Below, piece by piece: positions 23,401 to 32,945 of a DNA stretch of 64,000 nt (its first letter is position 1; every line of letters starts with the position of its first letter). The position numbers were made by a program, and so were the translations under genes. Under the pieces are notes generated by a model. That model saw only the letters and a list, made by a program, of their open reading frames with translations. It searched no databases and had not been told where the DNA came from. Source of the stretch: QZKY01 sp963666295. Its GTDB lineage: Bacteria > Pseudomonadota > Gammaproteobacteria > Burkholderiales > Burkholderiaceae_D. Location: the NCBI GenBank assembly GCA_963666295.1, contig OY762707.1, forward strand, positions 806,001 to 870,000. Reading direction: 5' to 3'.

Positions 23401-26187
23401 CTAGGATAGCTTGCTTATTGCCTCCCGAGCACGCGCAATCTGCGCTTCAGAGCCTTCCTGCAAGACTTCTTCCAACAATTCGCGCGCGCCTTCTTTGTCG
23501 CCAATGCCCATGTAGGCATCAGCCAACTCCAGTTTGGTGTCCACTTCCAGGCGCCCTGAGCTTGCGCCTGACGTCAACTCCGGAACCGGCGGTATTTCCG
23601 TTGGCGGCGTATCCAGATCCAGATTGATAGAACTGAAATCAAAGCTGGCTGCGGCAGCACCAACCGCAATTGCAGGTGCTTCCAATTCAGAAGTTGACGG
23701 TTCCTCTTGCTGCTCAATTTGTCCAGACTCGACCGGTTGCGCTTCCGTACCTGTTGCAGTCGAAGGCGCATATTGGGTTACAGTTTCTGCCAACGTAAAT
23801 TCGGTGAGGCTATCCAAGGCTTCGTCCGAAATCGCTTCCTCTTCCTCTAACACTTCAATCTGCGCTGCAGGCGTTTCCGATACATCGTCCAGATCAAAGT
23901 TCAGCGGCGCAGCATCCTTGCTTGCGGTCGCCTCAACCTCTGGCTCATCTACAGCCAACCCGGAAACGGCGTCTTCATCGCTGGATGATTCGAACGCCAT
24001 TGGTGTCTCTGGGGTTTCATTTTCCTGGGGAGTGTCGCCGGCAAATTCCTCAACATCTTCAGGGTTCATTCTCGCCATGTCAGCAATCGGCACTGCCACC
24101 GGCGGTGCTTCCTGCACGGTTTCTTCAGACGCCGACAGCATTTCCTCACCAACGTCAGCTTCCACTTCCTCCGCTTCAGAAGAAGGTGTTTCCGTCACCA
24201 TTGCTGGCTCACCAGCATCTTCAGCAACGATCTCTTCGTCGACTGCCTCGGCCTGCGCGAACAACGGGTTACCTGGTGCAATGGTCGCACCCAAGGCAGC
24301 CGCGTGCGCCCATTCCTCGCCTTTACCCTCGGTCATCACATGGAGTTCGCTCGCCAGCGTATTGAAAGAATATACATCCCCTTTTTGCGCGTAGATATCC
24401 AGCAACTTGACCCGATAATCATTGCGCTCGCCATTGCTACGCAATCCGGCCTTGAGAACGTCAATGGCCTGATTTTCACGGCCATAGGCAAGATAAACCT
24501 CCGCTTCGGCCAGCGCATCTACTTCTTCAGCATCCAGCAAACCCTCTGACGCTACTGCAACCGGCGCAGTAAAGAAATTATTGTTTGTCAACGATGCTTC
24601 CGCACCATCTGATGAATCAAGCTTTGGCTCATCCATCATTGAATCGAAATCCAAGATTTTTTCTGCTTTTTTCTGGCGCCCCTTGCGCATGCGGAGCATG
24701 ATCAGCAACAAAAACAGCACACCAACCAACGCCAAAACCAGTCTGTTCTGCATCAAATCCTGAAGGAAAGCAGGAATCATTGATGAAGACTTGCTTGGCT
24801 TCGTCTGTTTTGCAACAGGTTTTGTTTCAGGTTTTGCCGCTGACTTTTGATCTGCCACCGAAGCAAGCGCTGCTGTCGGCTTGGCGGCCTGATCAGGCTG
24901 CCCTAGCTTTTCACCATCGCCAGCCTTGACCTGCTCGTCCGGCGTGACTTCAGGCCTATTTTCCGTCACTGCCGCCACCGCAGTCTCTGACTTTTCGCTG
25001 GCTTCCCCTGTCATTAACAACGCCTGCTTTTGTTGCGTTGCCAGGGACTGGCTACGCACCTGCAGCAAGGCTTTCAATTCGCTCAGGCTCTTTTCCAGCG
25101 CCTTGATGCGCGCATTCGCTTCATCCAATGCCGGATCAGTTGCACCCTGCTTGCCGGATGTACCCACATCGCCAGCCGCTCCATTGCCGCCACGCATGGG
25201 GGCTCTGGAAACTTTCAGCCTGTCTTTGGTGGCGCCCGACGAATTTTCCATCATCAAGGAGGGTGCCAAAACTCTTCCCGCTGCACTCTGGCCAGACTTG
25301 CTTTTTTGAGCCGGTGCAGCCTTGGAAGCCTGATCAGCAAGGCGCTGGCGGGCATGGGCGAACTCACGTTCATGCTCTGCAATCGTCGTGTGCGCTTCCT
25401 CTCGGTTGATGCTTTGCGCCGTTTCAACATCGGGGATATGCAAGGTTTTCCCAACCTGCAGCAAGTTCATGTTGTCTTGCATGAACGCGTGCGGATTGGC
25501 ACAGTATAGCGCCACCAATGCCTGCTCCTGCGAAACGCGTTTCAGATGGCTGTTGCGCGCGATATAACGCAGGCTTTGCCCGCGCTTGACGCGATGCTTT
25601 ACCTTAGCTTGCCGTTTTTTTTTTGAGACGTAGGACCTATTATCCTGCGTTGGCTCCACCCACTTTACAACCTCAACAGGCTGAACCGACTGTGTCGGCG
25701 CATAGGATGGCTGGTTACTGGATTCTGGCGCAGCAACGGCAATCGGCGAAACGACTTGGGCTGGCGCACTGGCACGCAACTCCGGTGGGTCGAGCAGGAA
25801 GGTGTATTCCCGCATCAGGCGCCCGCTATCGGAGCGTAACTCCAGCAGCATCGCGATGAACGGATCATTCATCGGGCGCGAAGAAGTGATGCGAATGAGC
25901 TGGCGATCGCGATGCTTCACCACCTCAAAGCGCAGTGAAGCAAGCACCGGGTTGTAATCGATATTCGTTTTTTCAAAGGCTGCTACCGGAGCCAGTTTGG
26001 CGACCAAACCCTCGGACTCGTCCTTATCAACGGAAACCAACTCGATTTCAGCGCGAAGCGGCTGTCCCAGAGAGGAAAGAACCGTCAACTTGCCCAGACT
26101 TGCAGCCTGTGCGCTAGACAAGGTAAGAGCGAAGAGCGCGGCAGCGCCAACCGTTTTAGCTTTAAATGGCAAATGTGAGTGGCTCAT
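23401..26187 (-). CDS. fimV: FimV/HubP-type polar LysM membrane protein
   Basis: A 928-aa protein. It has a signal peptide (about residues 1-28, ending AQA), an N-terminal FimV domain (LGKLTVLSSLGQPLRAEIEL), a LysM region near 200-260 (RVKRGQSLRYIARNSHL to KTLHIPD), a coiled coil (ANARIKALEKSLSELKALLQ), one membrane segment (LVLALVGVLFLLLIMLRMRK) and a long acidic cytoplasmic part with the FimV C-terminal motif (VDTKLELADAYMGIGDKEGA). FimV-like proteins organise the cell pole, type IV pili and twitching. The ATG at 26187 begins the signal peptide; a TTG ten codons earlier is unlikely. The asd-fimV-truA order is usual in beta-proteobacteria. Confidence 0.92.
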   Translation of the reverse strand: MSHSHLPFKAKTVGAAALFALTLSSAQAASLGKLTVLSSLGQPLRAEIELVSVDKDESEGLVAKLAPVAAFEKTNIDYNPVLASLRFEVVKHRDRQLIRITSSRPMNDPFIAMLLELRSDSGRLMREYTFLLDPPELRASAPAQVVSPIAVAAPESSNQPSYAPTQSVQPVEVVKWVEPTQDNRSYVSKKKRQAKVKHRVKRGQSLRYIARNSHLKRVSQEQALVALYCANPHAFMQDNMNLLQVGKTLHIPDVETAQSINREEAHTTIAEHEREFAHARQRLADQASKAAPAQKSKSGQSAAGRVLAPSLMMENSSGATKDRLKVSRAPMRGGNGAAGDVGTSGKQGATDPALDEANARIKALEKSLSELKALLQVRSQSLATQQKQALLMTGEASEKSETAVAAVTENRPEVTPDEQVKAGDGEKLGQPDQAAKPTAALASVADQKSAAKPETKPVAKQTKPSKSSSMIPAFLQDLMQNRLVLALVGVLFLLLIMLRMRKGRQKKAEKILDFDSMMDEPKLDSSDGAEASLTNNNFFTAPVAVASEGLLDAEEVDALAEAEVYLAYGRENQAIDVLKAGLRSNGERNDYRVKLLDIYAQKGDVYSFNTLASELHVMTEGKGEEWAHAAALGATIAPGNPLFAQAEAVDEEIVAEDAGEPAMVTETPSSEAEEVEADVGEEMLSASEETVQEAPPVAVPIADMARMNPEDVEEFAGDTPQENETPETPMAFESSSDEDAVSGLAVDEPEVEATASKDAAPLNFDLDDVSETPAAQIEVLEEEEAISDEALDSLTEFTLAETVTQYAPSTATGTEAQPVESGQIEQQEEPSTSELEAPAIAVGAAAASFDFSSINLDLDTPPTEIPPVPELTSGASSGRLEVDTKLELADAYMGIGDKEGARELLEEVLQEGSEAQIARAREAISKLS

Positions 26188-26391
26188 AGACAATAGAATC
26201 TGATTTGGATTGCACAACGGCCTGTGCCGTACTCATTGATGCCGGCACACCGCACCATACTAAGATCGTTTCAGCCTTTGAAACATATCATTGCGCCCAT
26301 GTACATGCAAGCCAATAGGATCACATGAACACGAATACATCAAACGATATAACAACATCACCGACACTCGTTGCCACAAAGCAACATTCTT

Positions 26392-27510
26392 TTAATTTTC
26401 AAGCAATACGCGCAACATCCTTCGTAGTGGCTCCGCAGCACCCCAAAGCAACTGATCGCCCACCGTAAAGGCTGAAATGTATTCTCCGCCCATCTGCATC
26501 TTGCGTATGCGCCCGACCGGAACGGTCAAGTGGCCCGTCACCGCTGCAGGCGTCAGATCCCTCATTGAGGCTTCACGCGTGTTTGGCACGACTTTGGCCC
26601 AGGGGTTATGACTGTCGATGATGTCGTTGATTTCATCCAGTGGCACGTCTTTTTTCAGTTTGATTGTCAGTGCCTGAGAATGGCAGCGCATCGCCCCAAT
26701 GCGCACACAAAGACCGTCAATCGGAATGTACTGCTCAGAACCATTGCCAAGTATCTTGTTGGTCTCGGCACCGGCCTTCCATTCTTCGCGCGACACGCCG
26801 TTACCCAGGTCGCGATCAATCCACGGAATCAGATTGCCTGCCAGTGGTACACCGAACTGTCTGGTTTCATCCGCTTCAAACGCATGCTGTTTGGCCAGCA
26901 CGTTGCGATCAATTTCCAGAATCGCGGATGCCGGATCGTCCAGCAGTGGTTGCACTTCCGCGTGGAGCTTGCCGAACTGGGTCAGCAGTTCACGCATGTG
27001 CTGCGCGCCACCCCCTGACGCCGCCTGATAGGTCATGGACGTCATCCATTCAACCAGCCCCTGCTCGAACAGGCCGCCCAAGCCCATCAAGGCACAGGAA
27101 ACCGTGCAGTTGCCACCGACGTAATCCTTGATGCCGCTTGCCAGCCCGTTCTTGATGACATTCATGTTGACCGGATCGAGCACGATGATCGCGTCGTCAT
27201 TCATGCGCAATGCCGAGGCGGCATCTATCCAGTAGCCATCCCAGCCAGCCGCACGCAATTCCGGATAGATCGCGTTGGTGTAATCACCTCCCTGGCAGGT
27301 AATGATGATCTGGCATTTCTTCAGTTCATTGACGTCATTGGCATCCTTGAGCAGTTTTTCGTTCTTGGCCATTGCAGGCGCCTGACCGCCCACATTGGAC
27401 GTCGTGAAAAAGATGGGCTCGATCGATGCGAAATCGTTCTCCGCCTGCATGCGCTGCATCAGAACGGAACCGACCATTCCGCGCCAGCCAACCAGTCCAA
27501 CTACGTTCAT
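26392..27510 (-). CDS. asd: aspartate-semialdehyde dehydrogenase
   Basis: Asd reduces aspartyl phosphate to aspartate semialdehyde, the branch point for lysine, threonine, methionine and diaminopimelate. The NADP-binding start is VVGLVGWRGMVGSVLMQRM (about residues 3-21), and the catalytic Cys is in GGNCTVSCALMGLGGL (about 131-146). 372 aa, the long Gram-negative form. The ATG at 27510 has GGGAGAAG just upstream, better than the start four codons earlier. The 204-base gap to fimV holds no gene. Confidence 0.96.
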   Translation of the reverse strand: MNVVGLVGWRGMVGSVLMQRMQAENDFASIEPIFFTTSNVGGQAPAMAKNEKLLKDANDVNELKKCQIIITCQGGDYTNAIYPELRAAGWDGYWIDAASALRMNDDAIIVLDPVNMNVIKNGLASGIKDYVGGNCTVSCALMGLGGLFEQGLVEWMTSMTYQAASGGGAQHMRELLTQFGKLHAEVQPLLDDPASAILEIDRNVLAKQHAFEADETRQFGVPLAGNLIPWIDRDLGNGVSREEWKAGAETNKILGNGSEQYIPIDGLCVRIGAMRCHSQALTIKLKKDVPLDEINDIIDSHNPWAKVVPNTREASMRDLTPAAVTGHLTVPVGRIRKMQMGGEYISAFTVGDQLLWGAAEPLRRMLRVLLEN

Positions 27511-27550
27511 GACTTCTCCCAACTGTTCTCGTTATCTTCCTGTTTGCCGA

Positions 27551-28618
27551 TCAAAGCGCTGCCACAACCGCACCGCCCATCTCGGACGTACTGACACGCG
27601 TCGTGCCTTCTTCGTAAATGTCCGGCGTGCGCAGGCCCTGCGCCAAGACGCGTTTGACGGCATTTTCAATCCGGTCTGCCTGCTCCGGCATGTTGAGCGA
27701 GAAGCGCAGCATCATCGCGGCCGACAGAATCGTCGCCAGCGGGTTCGCAATGCCCTGGCCGGCGATGTCTGGTGCCGAACCGTGCGACGGCTCGTACAAG
27801 CCCTTGCTGTTCACGTCCAGCGACGCAGACGGCAGCATGCCGATGGAGCCGGTCAGCATCGCGGCCGCATCCGACAGAATGTCGCCAAACATGTTGCCGG
27901 TCACGATCACGTCAAACGCCTTGGGCGCGCGCACCAGTTGCATGGCCGCATTGTCAACATACATGTGATCGAGTTCGACGTCTGGATATTCCTTGCTGAC
28001 ATCAATCATGATGTCACGCCAGAACTGCGAGGTTTCCAGCACATTCGCCTTGTCCACGCTGGTCAGGCGCTTGCCGCGCTTTTGCGCGGTCTGGAAAGCC
28101 ACATGCGCGATGCGGCGGATTTCGCCTTCGGCATAGCGCATGGTATCGAAGCCTTCGCGTTCACCCGCAAATGCGCCATCCGGTGCCGTGCGCACGCCGC
28201 GCGGCTGGCCGAAATAGATATCGCCCGTCAGTTCGCGAATGATCAGGATGTCCAGACCGGATACCACTTCCGGCTTCAGGGTCGACGCGCCCACCAGTTC
28301 CGGATACAGAATTGCCGGACGCAGATTGGCGAACAGGCCCAAATGCTTGCGCAAGCCGAGGATGGCCTGTTCCGGGCGCAATGCACGCTCCAGCGTGTCG
28401 TATTTCCAGTCTCCCACAGCACCGAACAGAATCGCATCGGCTTCCTGCGCCAGTTTCAGCGTCGCTTCCGGCAGCGGATGGCCGCTGGCCTCATAGCCCG
28501 CACCACCAACCGGTGCCGATTCCATTTCAAAGTTTTCGCCTAGCGCATTCAGCACCTTGACGGCTTCATCCATGATCTCGGCGCCAATGCCGTCACCCGG
28601 CAGGATTGCAATTTTCAC
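27551..28618 (-). CDS. leuB: 3-isopropylmalate dehydrogenase
   Basis: LeuB oxidises and decarboxylates 3-isopropylmalate in leucine synthesis. The 355-aa protein begins KIAILPGDGIGAEIMDEAVK, has LRKHLGLFANLRPAILYPEL near residues 89-108, and the metal/NAD region VTGNMFGDILSDAAAML. The start codon is GTG, with AGAGAGG about 6 bases ahead. It follows leuD after 125 bases containing a strong hairpin. Confidence 0.96.
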   Translation of the reverse strand: MKIAILPGDGIGAEIMDEAVKVLNALGENFEMESAPVGGAGYEASGHPLPEATLKLAQEADAILFGAVGDWKYDTLERALRPEQAILGLRKHLGLFANLRPAILYPELVGASTLKPEVVSGLDILIIRELTGDIYFGQPRGVRTAPDGAFAGEREGFDTMRYAEGEIRRIAHVAFQTAQKRGKRLTSVDKANVLETSQFWRDIMIDVSKEYPDVELDHMYVDNAAMQLVRAPKAFDVIVTGNMFGDILSDAAAMLTGSIGMLPSASLDVNSKGLYEPSHGSAPDIAGQGIANPLATILSAAMMLRFSLNMPEQADRIENAVKRVLAQGLRTPDIYEEGTTRVSTSEMGGAVVAAL

Positions 28619-28680
28619 TTTAGCCTCTCTTATTTCTCGCGACCCTTGAGAAAGCCGCGCTTTTTCGAATCTGAAACAAA

Positions 28681-28707
28681 GCAGGCTAACCAGTCAGGTT
28701 AGCCTGC
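28681..28707 (-). terminator. perfect hairpin between leuD and leuB (possible intra-operon terminator)
   Basis: GCAGGCTAACC (28681-28691), loop AGTCA, GGTTAGCCTGC (28697-28707): a perfect 11-bp stem. Read on the minus strand it is followed by TTTGTTTC, an imperfect T-run. It lies 37 bases after the leuD stop and 62 bases before leuB. It may partly terminate or stabilise the leuC-ecn-leuD message; the weak T-tail leaves this open. Confidence 0.6.
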
Positions 28708-28743
28708 GCCCAAACCACCTCGCCGCAAGCGTTTACATCGCAC

Positions 28744-29388
28744 TCAAATTGTATTTGCCAACCAGGGCTGGTCGGCAATATGACGCGCTTCATAGGCGCG
28801 AATCTTGTCAGCATGCTGCAAGGTCAAGCCAATGTCATCCAGCCCGTTTTGCAGGCAATACTTTCTGAACGGGTCGATGTTGAACGGATAGGATTCGCCG
28901 TTTTGCGCCACCACTGCCTGCTTCTCCAGATCAATCGTCAGCTTGAAGCCCTCGGTCGCACCGATGTCCGCCATCAGTTTTACCACCTGCTCTTCCGGCA
29001 ACACAACCGGCAAAAAGCCTATCTTGAAGCAGTTATTGAAAAAAATGTCCGCAAAACTGGGCGCAATCACCGCCTTGAAGCCGTACTGCTGCAAGGCCCA
29101 CGGTGCGTGTTCGCGCGACGAACCGCATCCGAAATTGTTGCCTGCCACCAGAATGGACGCCCCTTGATAGCGCGGCAAATTCAACACAAAATCCATGTTC
29201 AGTGGGCGCTGCGAGCAATCCATGCCCGGCTCGCCGTGATCCAGATAGCGCCACTCGTCAAACAGGTTCGGGCCGAAACCGGTGCGATGAATCGACTTCA
29301 GGAACTGCTTCGGAATGATCGCGTCCGTATCTACATTGCCGCGATCCAGCGGTACTGCCAAGCCTTCGTGTTTGGTAAATTTATCCAT
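28744..29388 (-). CDS. leuD: 3-isopropylmalate dehydratase small subunit
   Basis: LeuD pairs with LeuC to isomerise 2-isopropylmalate to 3-isopropylmalate. The 214-aa protein has VPLDRGNVDTDAIIPKQFLK (about residues 17-36) and the swivel-domain signature NNFGCGSSREHAPWAL (about 84-99). Length and motifs are normal. Only the small entericidin gene separates it from leuC. Confidence 0.96.
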   Translation of the reverse strand: MDKFTKHEGLAVPLDRGNVDTDAIIPKQFLKSIHRTGFGPNLFDEWRYLDHGEPGMDCSQRPLNMDFVLNLPRYQGASILVAGNNFGCGSSREHAPWALQQYGFKAVIAPSFADIFFNNCFKIGFLPVVLPEEQVVKLMADIGATEGFKLTIDLEKQAVVAQNGESYPFNIDPFRKYCLQNGLDDIGLTLQHADKIRAYEARHIADQPWLANTI

Positions 29389-29447
29389 CTTCTTGCCACA
29401 CTTTGTGAACGACAGGACAGCAAAACGCTGCCCAGAATATTTATCCC

Positions 29448-29570
29448 TTATTTGCTGGCGGCATTTTCAACCGCTGAACCTGCCTTTTGCACGTCCTGAC
29501 CAAGGCCTTTCATCGTGTTACAACCTGCCAGAACCATGATGGCAGCCAAAATCGCTAATGCTTTTTTCAT
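29448..29570 (-). CDS. entericidin-like small lipoprotein
   Basis: A 40-aa protein: MKKALAILAAIMVLAGC signal with lipobox LAGC, then NTMKGLGQDVQKAGSAVENA and a short SK end. This fits the entericidin A/B family (EcnA/EcnB-like), tiny membrane lipoproteins often described as a toxin/antidote pair but in many species of unknown role. Only a single copy is present here, so no toxin-antidote pair can be argued. It lies between leuC (19 bases) and leuD (59 bases), a placement common in Burkholderiales. Confidence 0.85.
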   Translation of the reverse strand: MKKALAILAAIMVLAGCNTMKGLGQDVQKAGSAVENAASK

Positions 29571-29589
29571 CTCAACCCCCAGTAAAAAA

Positions 29590-30993
29590 TCAAATCAAGT
29601 CGCGCACGTCCACGAAGTGCCCGGCAATCCCCGCAGCCGCTGCCATTTCCGGCGATACCAGATGCGTGCGCCCACCGGCGCCCTGGCGCCCTTCAAAATT
29701 CCGGTTCGATGTCGACGCACAACGCTCACCCGGATCCAGCCGGTCGGCATTCATTGCCAGACACATCGAACAACCCGGGTCACGCCACTCGAATCCAGCA
29801 TCGAGGAAGATCTTGTCCAGGCCTTCCAGCTCGGCCTGCTCCTTGACCAGACCAGAACCCGGCACCACCATCGCCAGCTTGACGCTGTCCGCTTTTTTCT
29901 TGCCACGCACGACTGCCGCCGCCGCACGCAAATCTTCAATACGCGAATTGGTGCACGAGCCGATAAACACCTTGTCGATCGCAATCTCGGTAATCGGCGT
30001 ATTCGGCTTCAAATCCATGTAAGCCAGCGCTTTTTCAATCGCATCGCGCTTAGTCGCATCACTCTCGACGGCTGGATCAGGCACACGCGCATCAATCGGC
30101 AGCACCATTTCTGGCGACGTTCCCCAAGTCACTTGCGGCTTGATCTCGGCGGCGTCCAGTTTTACCACAGCATCGAAATGCGCCCCCGGATCAGAGTGCA
30201 GCGTGCGCCAGTAGGCCACTGCCTTGTTCCATTGTGCACCGGTCGGTGTATAGGGACGGCCCTTGACGTAATCAATCGTCACCTCATCCACGCCAATCAT
30301 GCCCGCGCGTGCACCGGCTTCAATCGCCATATTGCACACCGTCATGCGCCCTTCCATCGACAGGCCGGTAATCGCCGAACCGGCAAACTCGATCGCGAAG
30401 CCCGTGCCGCCGGCCGTGCCGATCTTGCCGATCACCGCCAGCACCAAGTCCTTGGCGGTAACCCCTGGCTGCATTGCGCCATCTACCTGCACCAGCATGG
30501 CCTTGGATTTTTTCGCCAGCAGGGTTTGCGTTGCCAGCACATGCTCGACTTCCGATGTACCGATGCCGTGCGCCAGACAGCCAAAAGCACCGTGCGTTGA
30601 GGTATGCGAATCCCCGCAAACGACGGTCATGCCAGGCAGGGTCGCGCCCTGTTCTGGACCAATCACATGGACGATGCCCTGACGCTTGTCGTTCATATCG
30701 AAGTAGGTCAGGCCACACGCCTTAGCATTCGCGTCCAGCGTTTCCACCTGCAAGCGCGCGATGGGATCGGCAATGCCGCCTTCACGATCTGTGGTTGGCA
30801 CATTATGATCAGCCACCACCAGATTGGCAGACACGCGCCATGGCTTGCGACCTGCCAGTTTCAGACCTTCAAAAGCCTGCGGACTGGTCACTTCATGCAG
30901 CAAATGCCGGTCGATATAAAGAATGGAAGTGCCGTCTTCCTCGGTATGGACAACGTGCGATTCCCAGAGTTTGTCGTAAAGCGTTTTAGCCAT
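29590..30993 (-). CDS. leuC: 3-isopropylmalate dehydratase large subunit
   Basis: LeuC carries the [4Fe-4S] cluster of isopropylmalate isomerase. Cluster ligands are in FIGSCTNSRIEDLRAA and CSMCLAMNADRL; the substrate region is VCGDSHTSTHGAFG near residues 129-142. 467 aa from the ATG at 30993; a TTG two codons earlier is the alternative. It is the first gene of the leuC-ecn-leuD-leuB set; its promoter must lie in 30994-31137, where nothing stands out. Confidence 0.96.
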   Translation of the reverse strand: MAKTLYDKLWESHVVHTEEDGTSILYIDRHLLHEVTSPQAFEGLKLAGRKPWRVSANLVVADHNVPTTDREGGIADPIARLQVETLDANAKACGLTYFDMNDKRQGIVHVIGPEQGATLPGMTVVCGDSHTSTHGAFGCLAHGIGTSEVEHVLATQTLLAKKSKAMLVQVDGAMQPGVTAKDLVLAVIGKIGTAGGTGFAIEFAGSAITGLSMEGRMTVCNMAIEAGARAGMIGVDEVTIDYVKGRPYTPTGAQWNKAVAYWRTLHSDPGAHFDAVVKLDAAEIKPQVTWGTSPEMVLPIDARVPDPAVESDATKRDAIEKALAYMDLKPNTPITEIAIDKVFIGSCTNSRIEDLRAAAAVVRGKKKADSVKLAMVVPGSGLVKEQAELEGLDKIFLDAGFEWRDPGCSMCLAMNADRLDPGERCASTSNRNFEGRQGAGGRTHLVSPEMAAAAGIAGHFVDVRDLI

Positions 30994-31137
30994 TTTCAAG
31001 CCGTTTTCAAATGCGATGAATAGCGTGACATTATGCCATCATGGGTTGGGATACGCCACGTTTTGAATGTAATGCAACGCGCCTGTTTCCACTGTGAAAG
31101 CAAGGCAACACGCAAGAAGCATGCATCACGCAGCCAT

Positions 31138-31920
31138 TTATTCAGCGTATTTATCGAAGAATTCAATCATCATGTCCTGATAAACCCGCCCGCGAACCCG
31201 CTCGACCATCGCATCAACGTGGTCGCCGCCCTCAATCGTCACCAGTTGCTTGGGTTCACCCGCTTCGGCCAACAGGAGAACAGAATGCGAATACGGCACC
31301 ACCACATCGCGGGTACCGTGAATCAGCAGGAGTGGAGTCGGCGCGAGTTTTGCGACAAAAGCCGTTGCGGTATAGGTATCATCCAGATCCACCGCCACAT
31401 GCGGCATCTTGTCCTTGATCGTCGCGGAGTATGAATGGAACGGGGCTTCAGCCAGTACCGCACGCACGCCCTGCGGACTGGCACCAGCGGCAGCAATCGC
31501 CAGCATGCCACCCAGGCTTTGACCAAACACAAACAGCTTGCCGGTATCGATATCGGTGCGCGTGCGCAAGTAATCGAGCGCCGCGACGGAATCCTCGAAA
31601 ACCCCTTTCGGGTCCGGCCTGACAGGATCGGAATCACCATAGTTGCGATAATCAAAAGCAAACAGGTTATAGCCGCGTCGCGGCACAAATTCCGCAAAAC
31701 TCCAATGCGCCGTCATATTTTGCGCATTGCCGTGCAGATGAATCACCGTGCCTTTCGCATCCATCGGTTTTTCCACATCCCGCGCCGGAATAAACCAGCC
31801 GGACAGTCGCGTACCATCGGCGCTGTCGAAAAAGACCTGTTCGTAGGCAAAGCCGACGCGATGCGGCGAATCGTATTCCTCACGATCCGGATAGTAGAAA
31901 TTGTTATAGTAGTTGTACAT
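31138..31920 (-). CDS. alpha/beta hydrolase (serine hydrolase), copy 1
   Basis: A 260-aa cytoplasmic-looking hydrolase. The oxyanion segment is HLHGNAQNMTAHW near residues 73-85, the nucleophile elbow is FGQSLGGML near 132-140 (Ser in GQSLGG), the Asp is probably in HGTRDVVVPY and the His in GGDHVDAM. It resembles BEM46/YfhR-like hydrolases. It lacks the N-terminal membrane segment of its neighbour and starts directly at MYNYYNNFYYPDR. Substrate unknown. Confidence 0.82.
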   Translation of the reverse strand: MYNYYNNFYYPDREEYDSPHRVGFAYEQVFFDSADGTRLSGWFIPARDVEKPMDAKGTVIHLHGNAQNMTAHWSFAEFVPRRGYNLFAFDYRNYGDSDPVRPDPKGVFEDSVAALDYLRTRTDIDTGKLFVFGQSLGGMLAIAAAGASPQGVRAVLAEAPFHSYSATIKDKMPHVAVDLDDTYTATAFVAKLAPTPLLLIHGTRDVVVPYSHSVLLLAEAGEPKQLVTIEGGDHVDAMVERVRGRVYQDMMIEFFDKYAE

Positions 31921-31968
31921 GGTTCTCGATTCAGATTAAACAGACAGGAAATAATCTCACGCGCGCCG

Positions 31969-32886
31969 TCATGGATTCAACGCTTTTTCAAAAAAGACGA
32001 CCAGCCTGTTTCGATAAACATCACCTCGAAAGGGCATCATCGAATCGATATGCCGCCCGCCCTCAATGCTCACCAACTGTTTCGGCTCTCCCGCCTTCGC
32101 CATCAGCAACTGTGAATGCTGGTAAGGCACGATCCTATCAGCCGTACCATGAATGAGCATCAGCGGAATCGGCGCCAGCTTGTCGACGTAATTAGCAGCA
32201 CTCCAGTTGTCATTCATAAAAAAGCCCGCGCCGGGCAGCACATCGCTGGCAATACGCGAATTGGAGAAAAACGCGGCCTCCACCGCCACAGCACGAATTC
32301 CCTGCTGACTAGCGCCTGCCGCCGCAATCGCGTTCGCCCCGCCCAGACTCTGCCCAAACACGAGCAAGCGCGTCGCATCAACATCCGAGCGTGCACGCAC
32401 ATAATCCAGCGCGCTGACACAATCCTCAAACACGCCCTTCGGACTTGGGTAGCCGTCCGATGCGCCATAACCGCGATAATCGAACACGAACACATTGAAC
32501 CCCCGTTCAGGCAGCCACTTCACGAAAGCCCAGTGCGAAGTCATGTTTTGCGCGTTGCCATGCATGTGCACCACGGTGCCTTTCGCGTCGCGCGGGCTAT
32601 TCACACCGGCGGCCGGCACGAACCAGCCGAAAAGTTGCGTGCCATCCTTGCTAGCAAAGGTCACTTCTTCATATTTGAGTCCTGCGCGTTCTGGGGTGTC
32701 GTACTGAATACTGTCTGGATAATAGTAAAAGCCGTGCATGTCCACGAGGAACACGAACGACAGTGGGATCAACGCAATCACCCCCCATCGCACCAGCGAT
32801 GCGGCGCGTCCGGAAAATTTTTCCGGCACGACCATGGCCAGCGCCATCAGGGTGACCGCCAGCAAACACCAGTGCGTAACTTTCAT
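31969..32886 (-). CDS. alpha/beta hydrolase with N-terminal membrane anchor, copy 2
   Basis: A 305-aa paralogue of the preceding gene, sharing HGNAQNMTSHWAFVKWLPER, FGQSLGGANAIAAAGASQQG, MLIHGTADRIVPY and GGRHIDSM. The N-terminal 50 residues form two hydrophobic segments (about 7-20 and 33-47), so the enzyme probably sits in the inner membrane with its domain on the periplasmic side. It is 48 bases upstream of copy 1, so a tandem duplication followed by loss or gain of the anchor is likely. Substrate unknown. Confidence 0.82.
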   Translation of the reverse strand: MKVTHWCLLAVTLMALAMVVPEKFSGRAASLVRWGVIALIPLSFVFLVDMHGFYYYPDSIQYDTPERAGLKYEEVTFASKDGTQLFGWFVPAAGVNSPRDAKGTVVHMHGNAQNMTSHWAFVKWLPERGFNVFVFDYRGYGASDGYPSPKGVFEDCVSALDYVRARSDVDATRLLVFGQSLGGANAIAAAGASQQGIRAVAVEAAFFSNSRIASDVLPGAGFFMNDNWSAANYVDKLAPIPLMLIHGTADRIVPYQHSQLLMAKAGEPKQLVSIEGGRHIDSMMPFRGDVYRNRLVVFFEKALNP

Positions 32887-32945
32887 CAGTCCATCCCTTC
32901 CTTGGGGAAACGCTGAATAGATGGCTGCGTGAGCGGTTTGCTACA

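Noticed and set aside
23534..24394. 286-codon open frame on the plus strand, Ser/Ala rich
   Set aside because: It lies fully antisense to the acidic part of fimV; its Ser/Ala composition is the mirror of Asp/Glu/Ala codons, and it has no start signal or family match.
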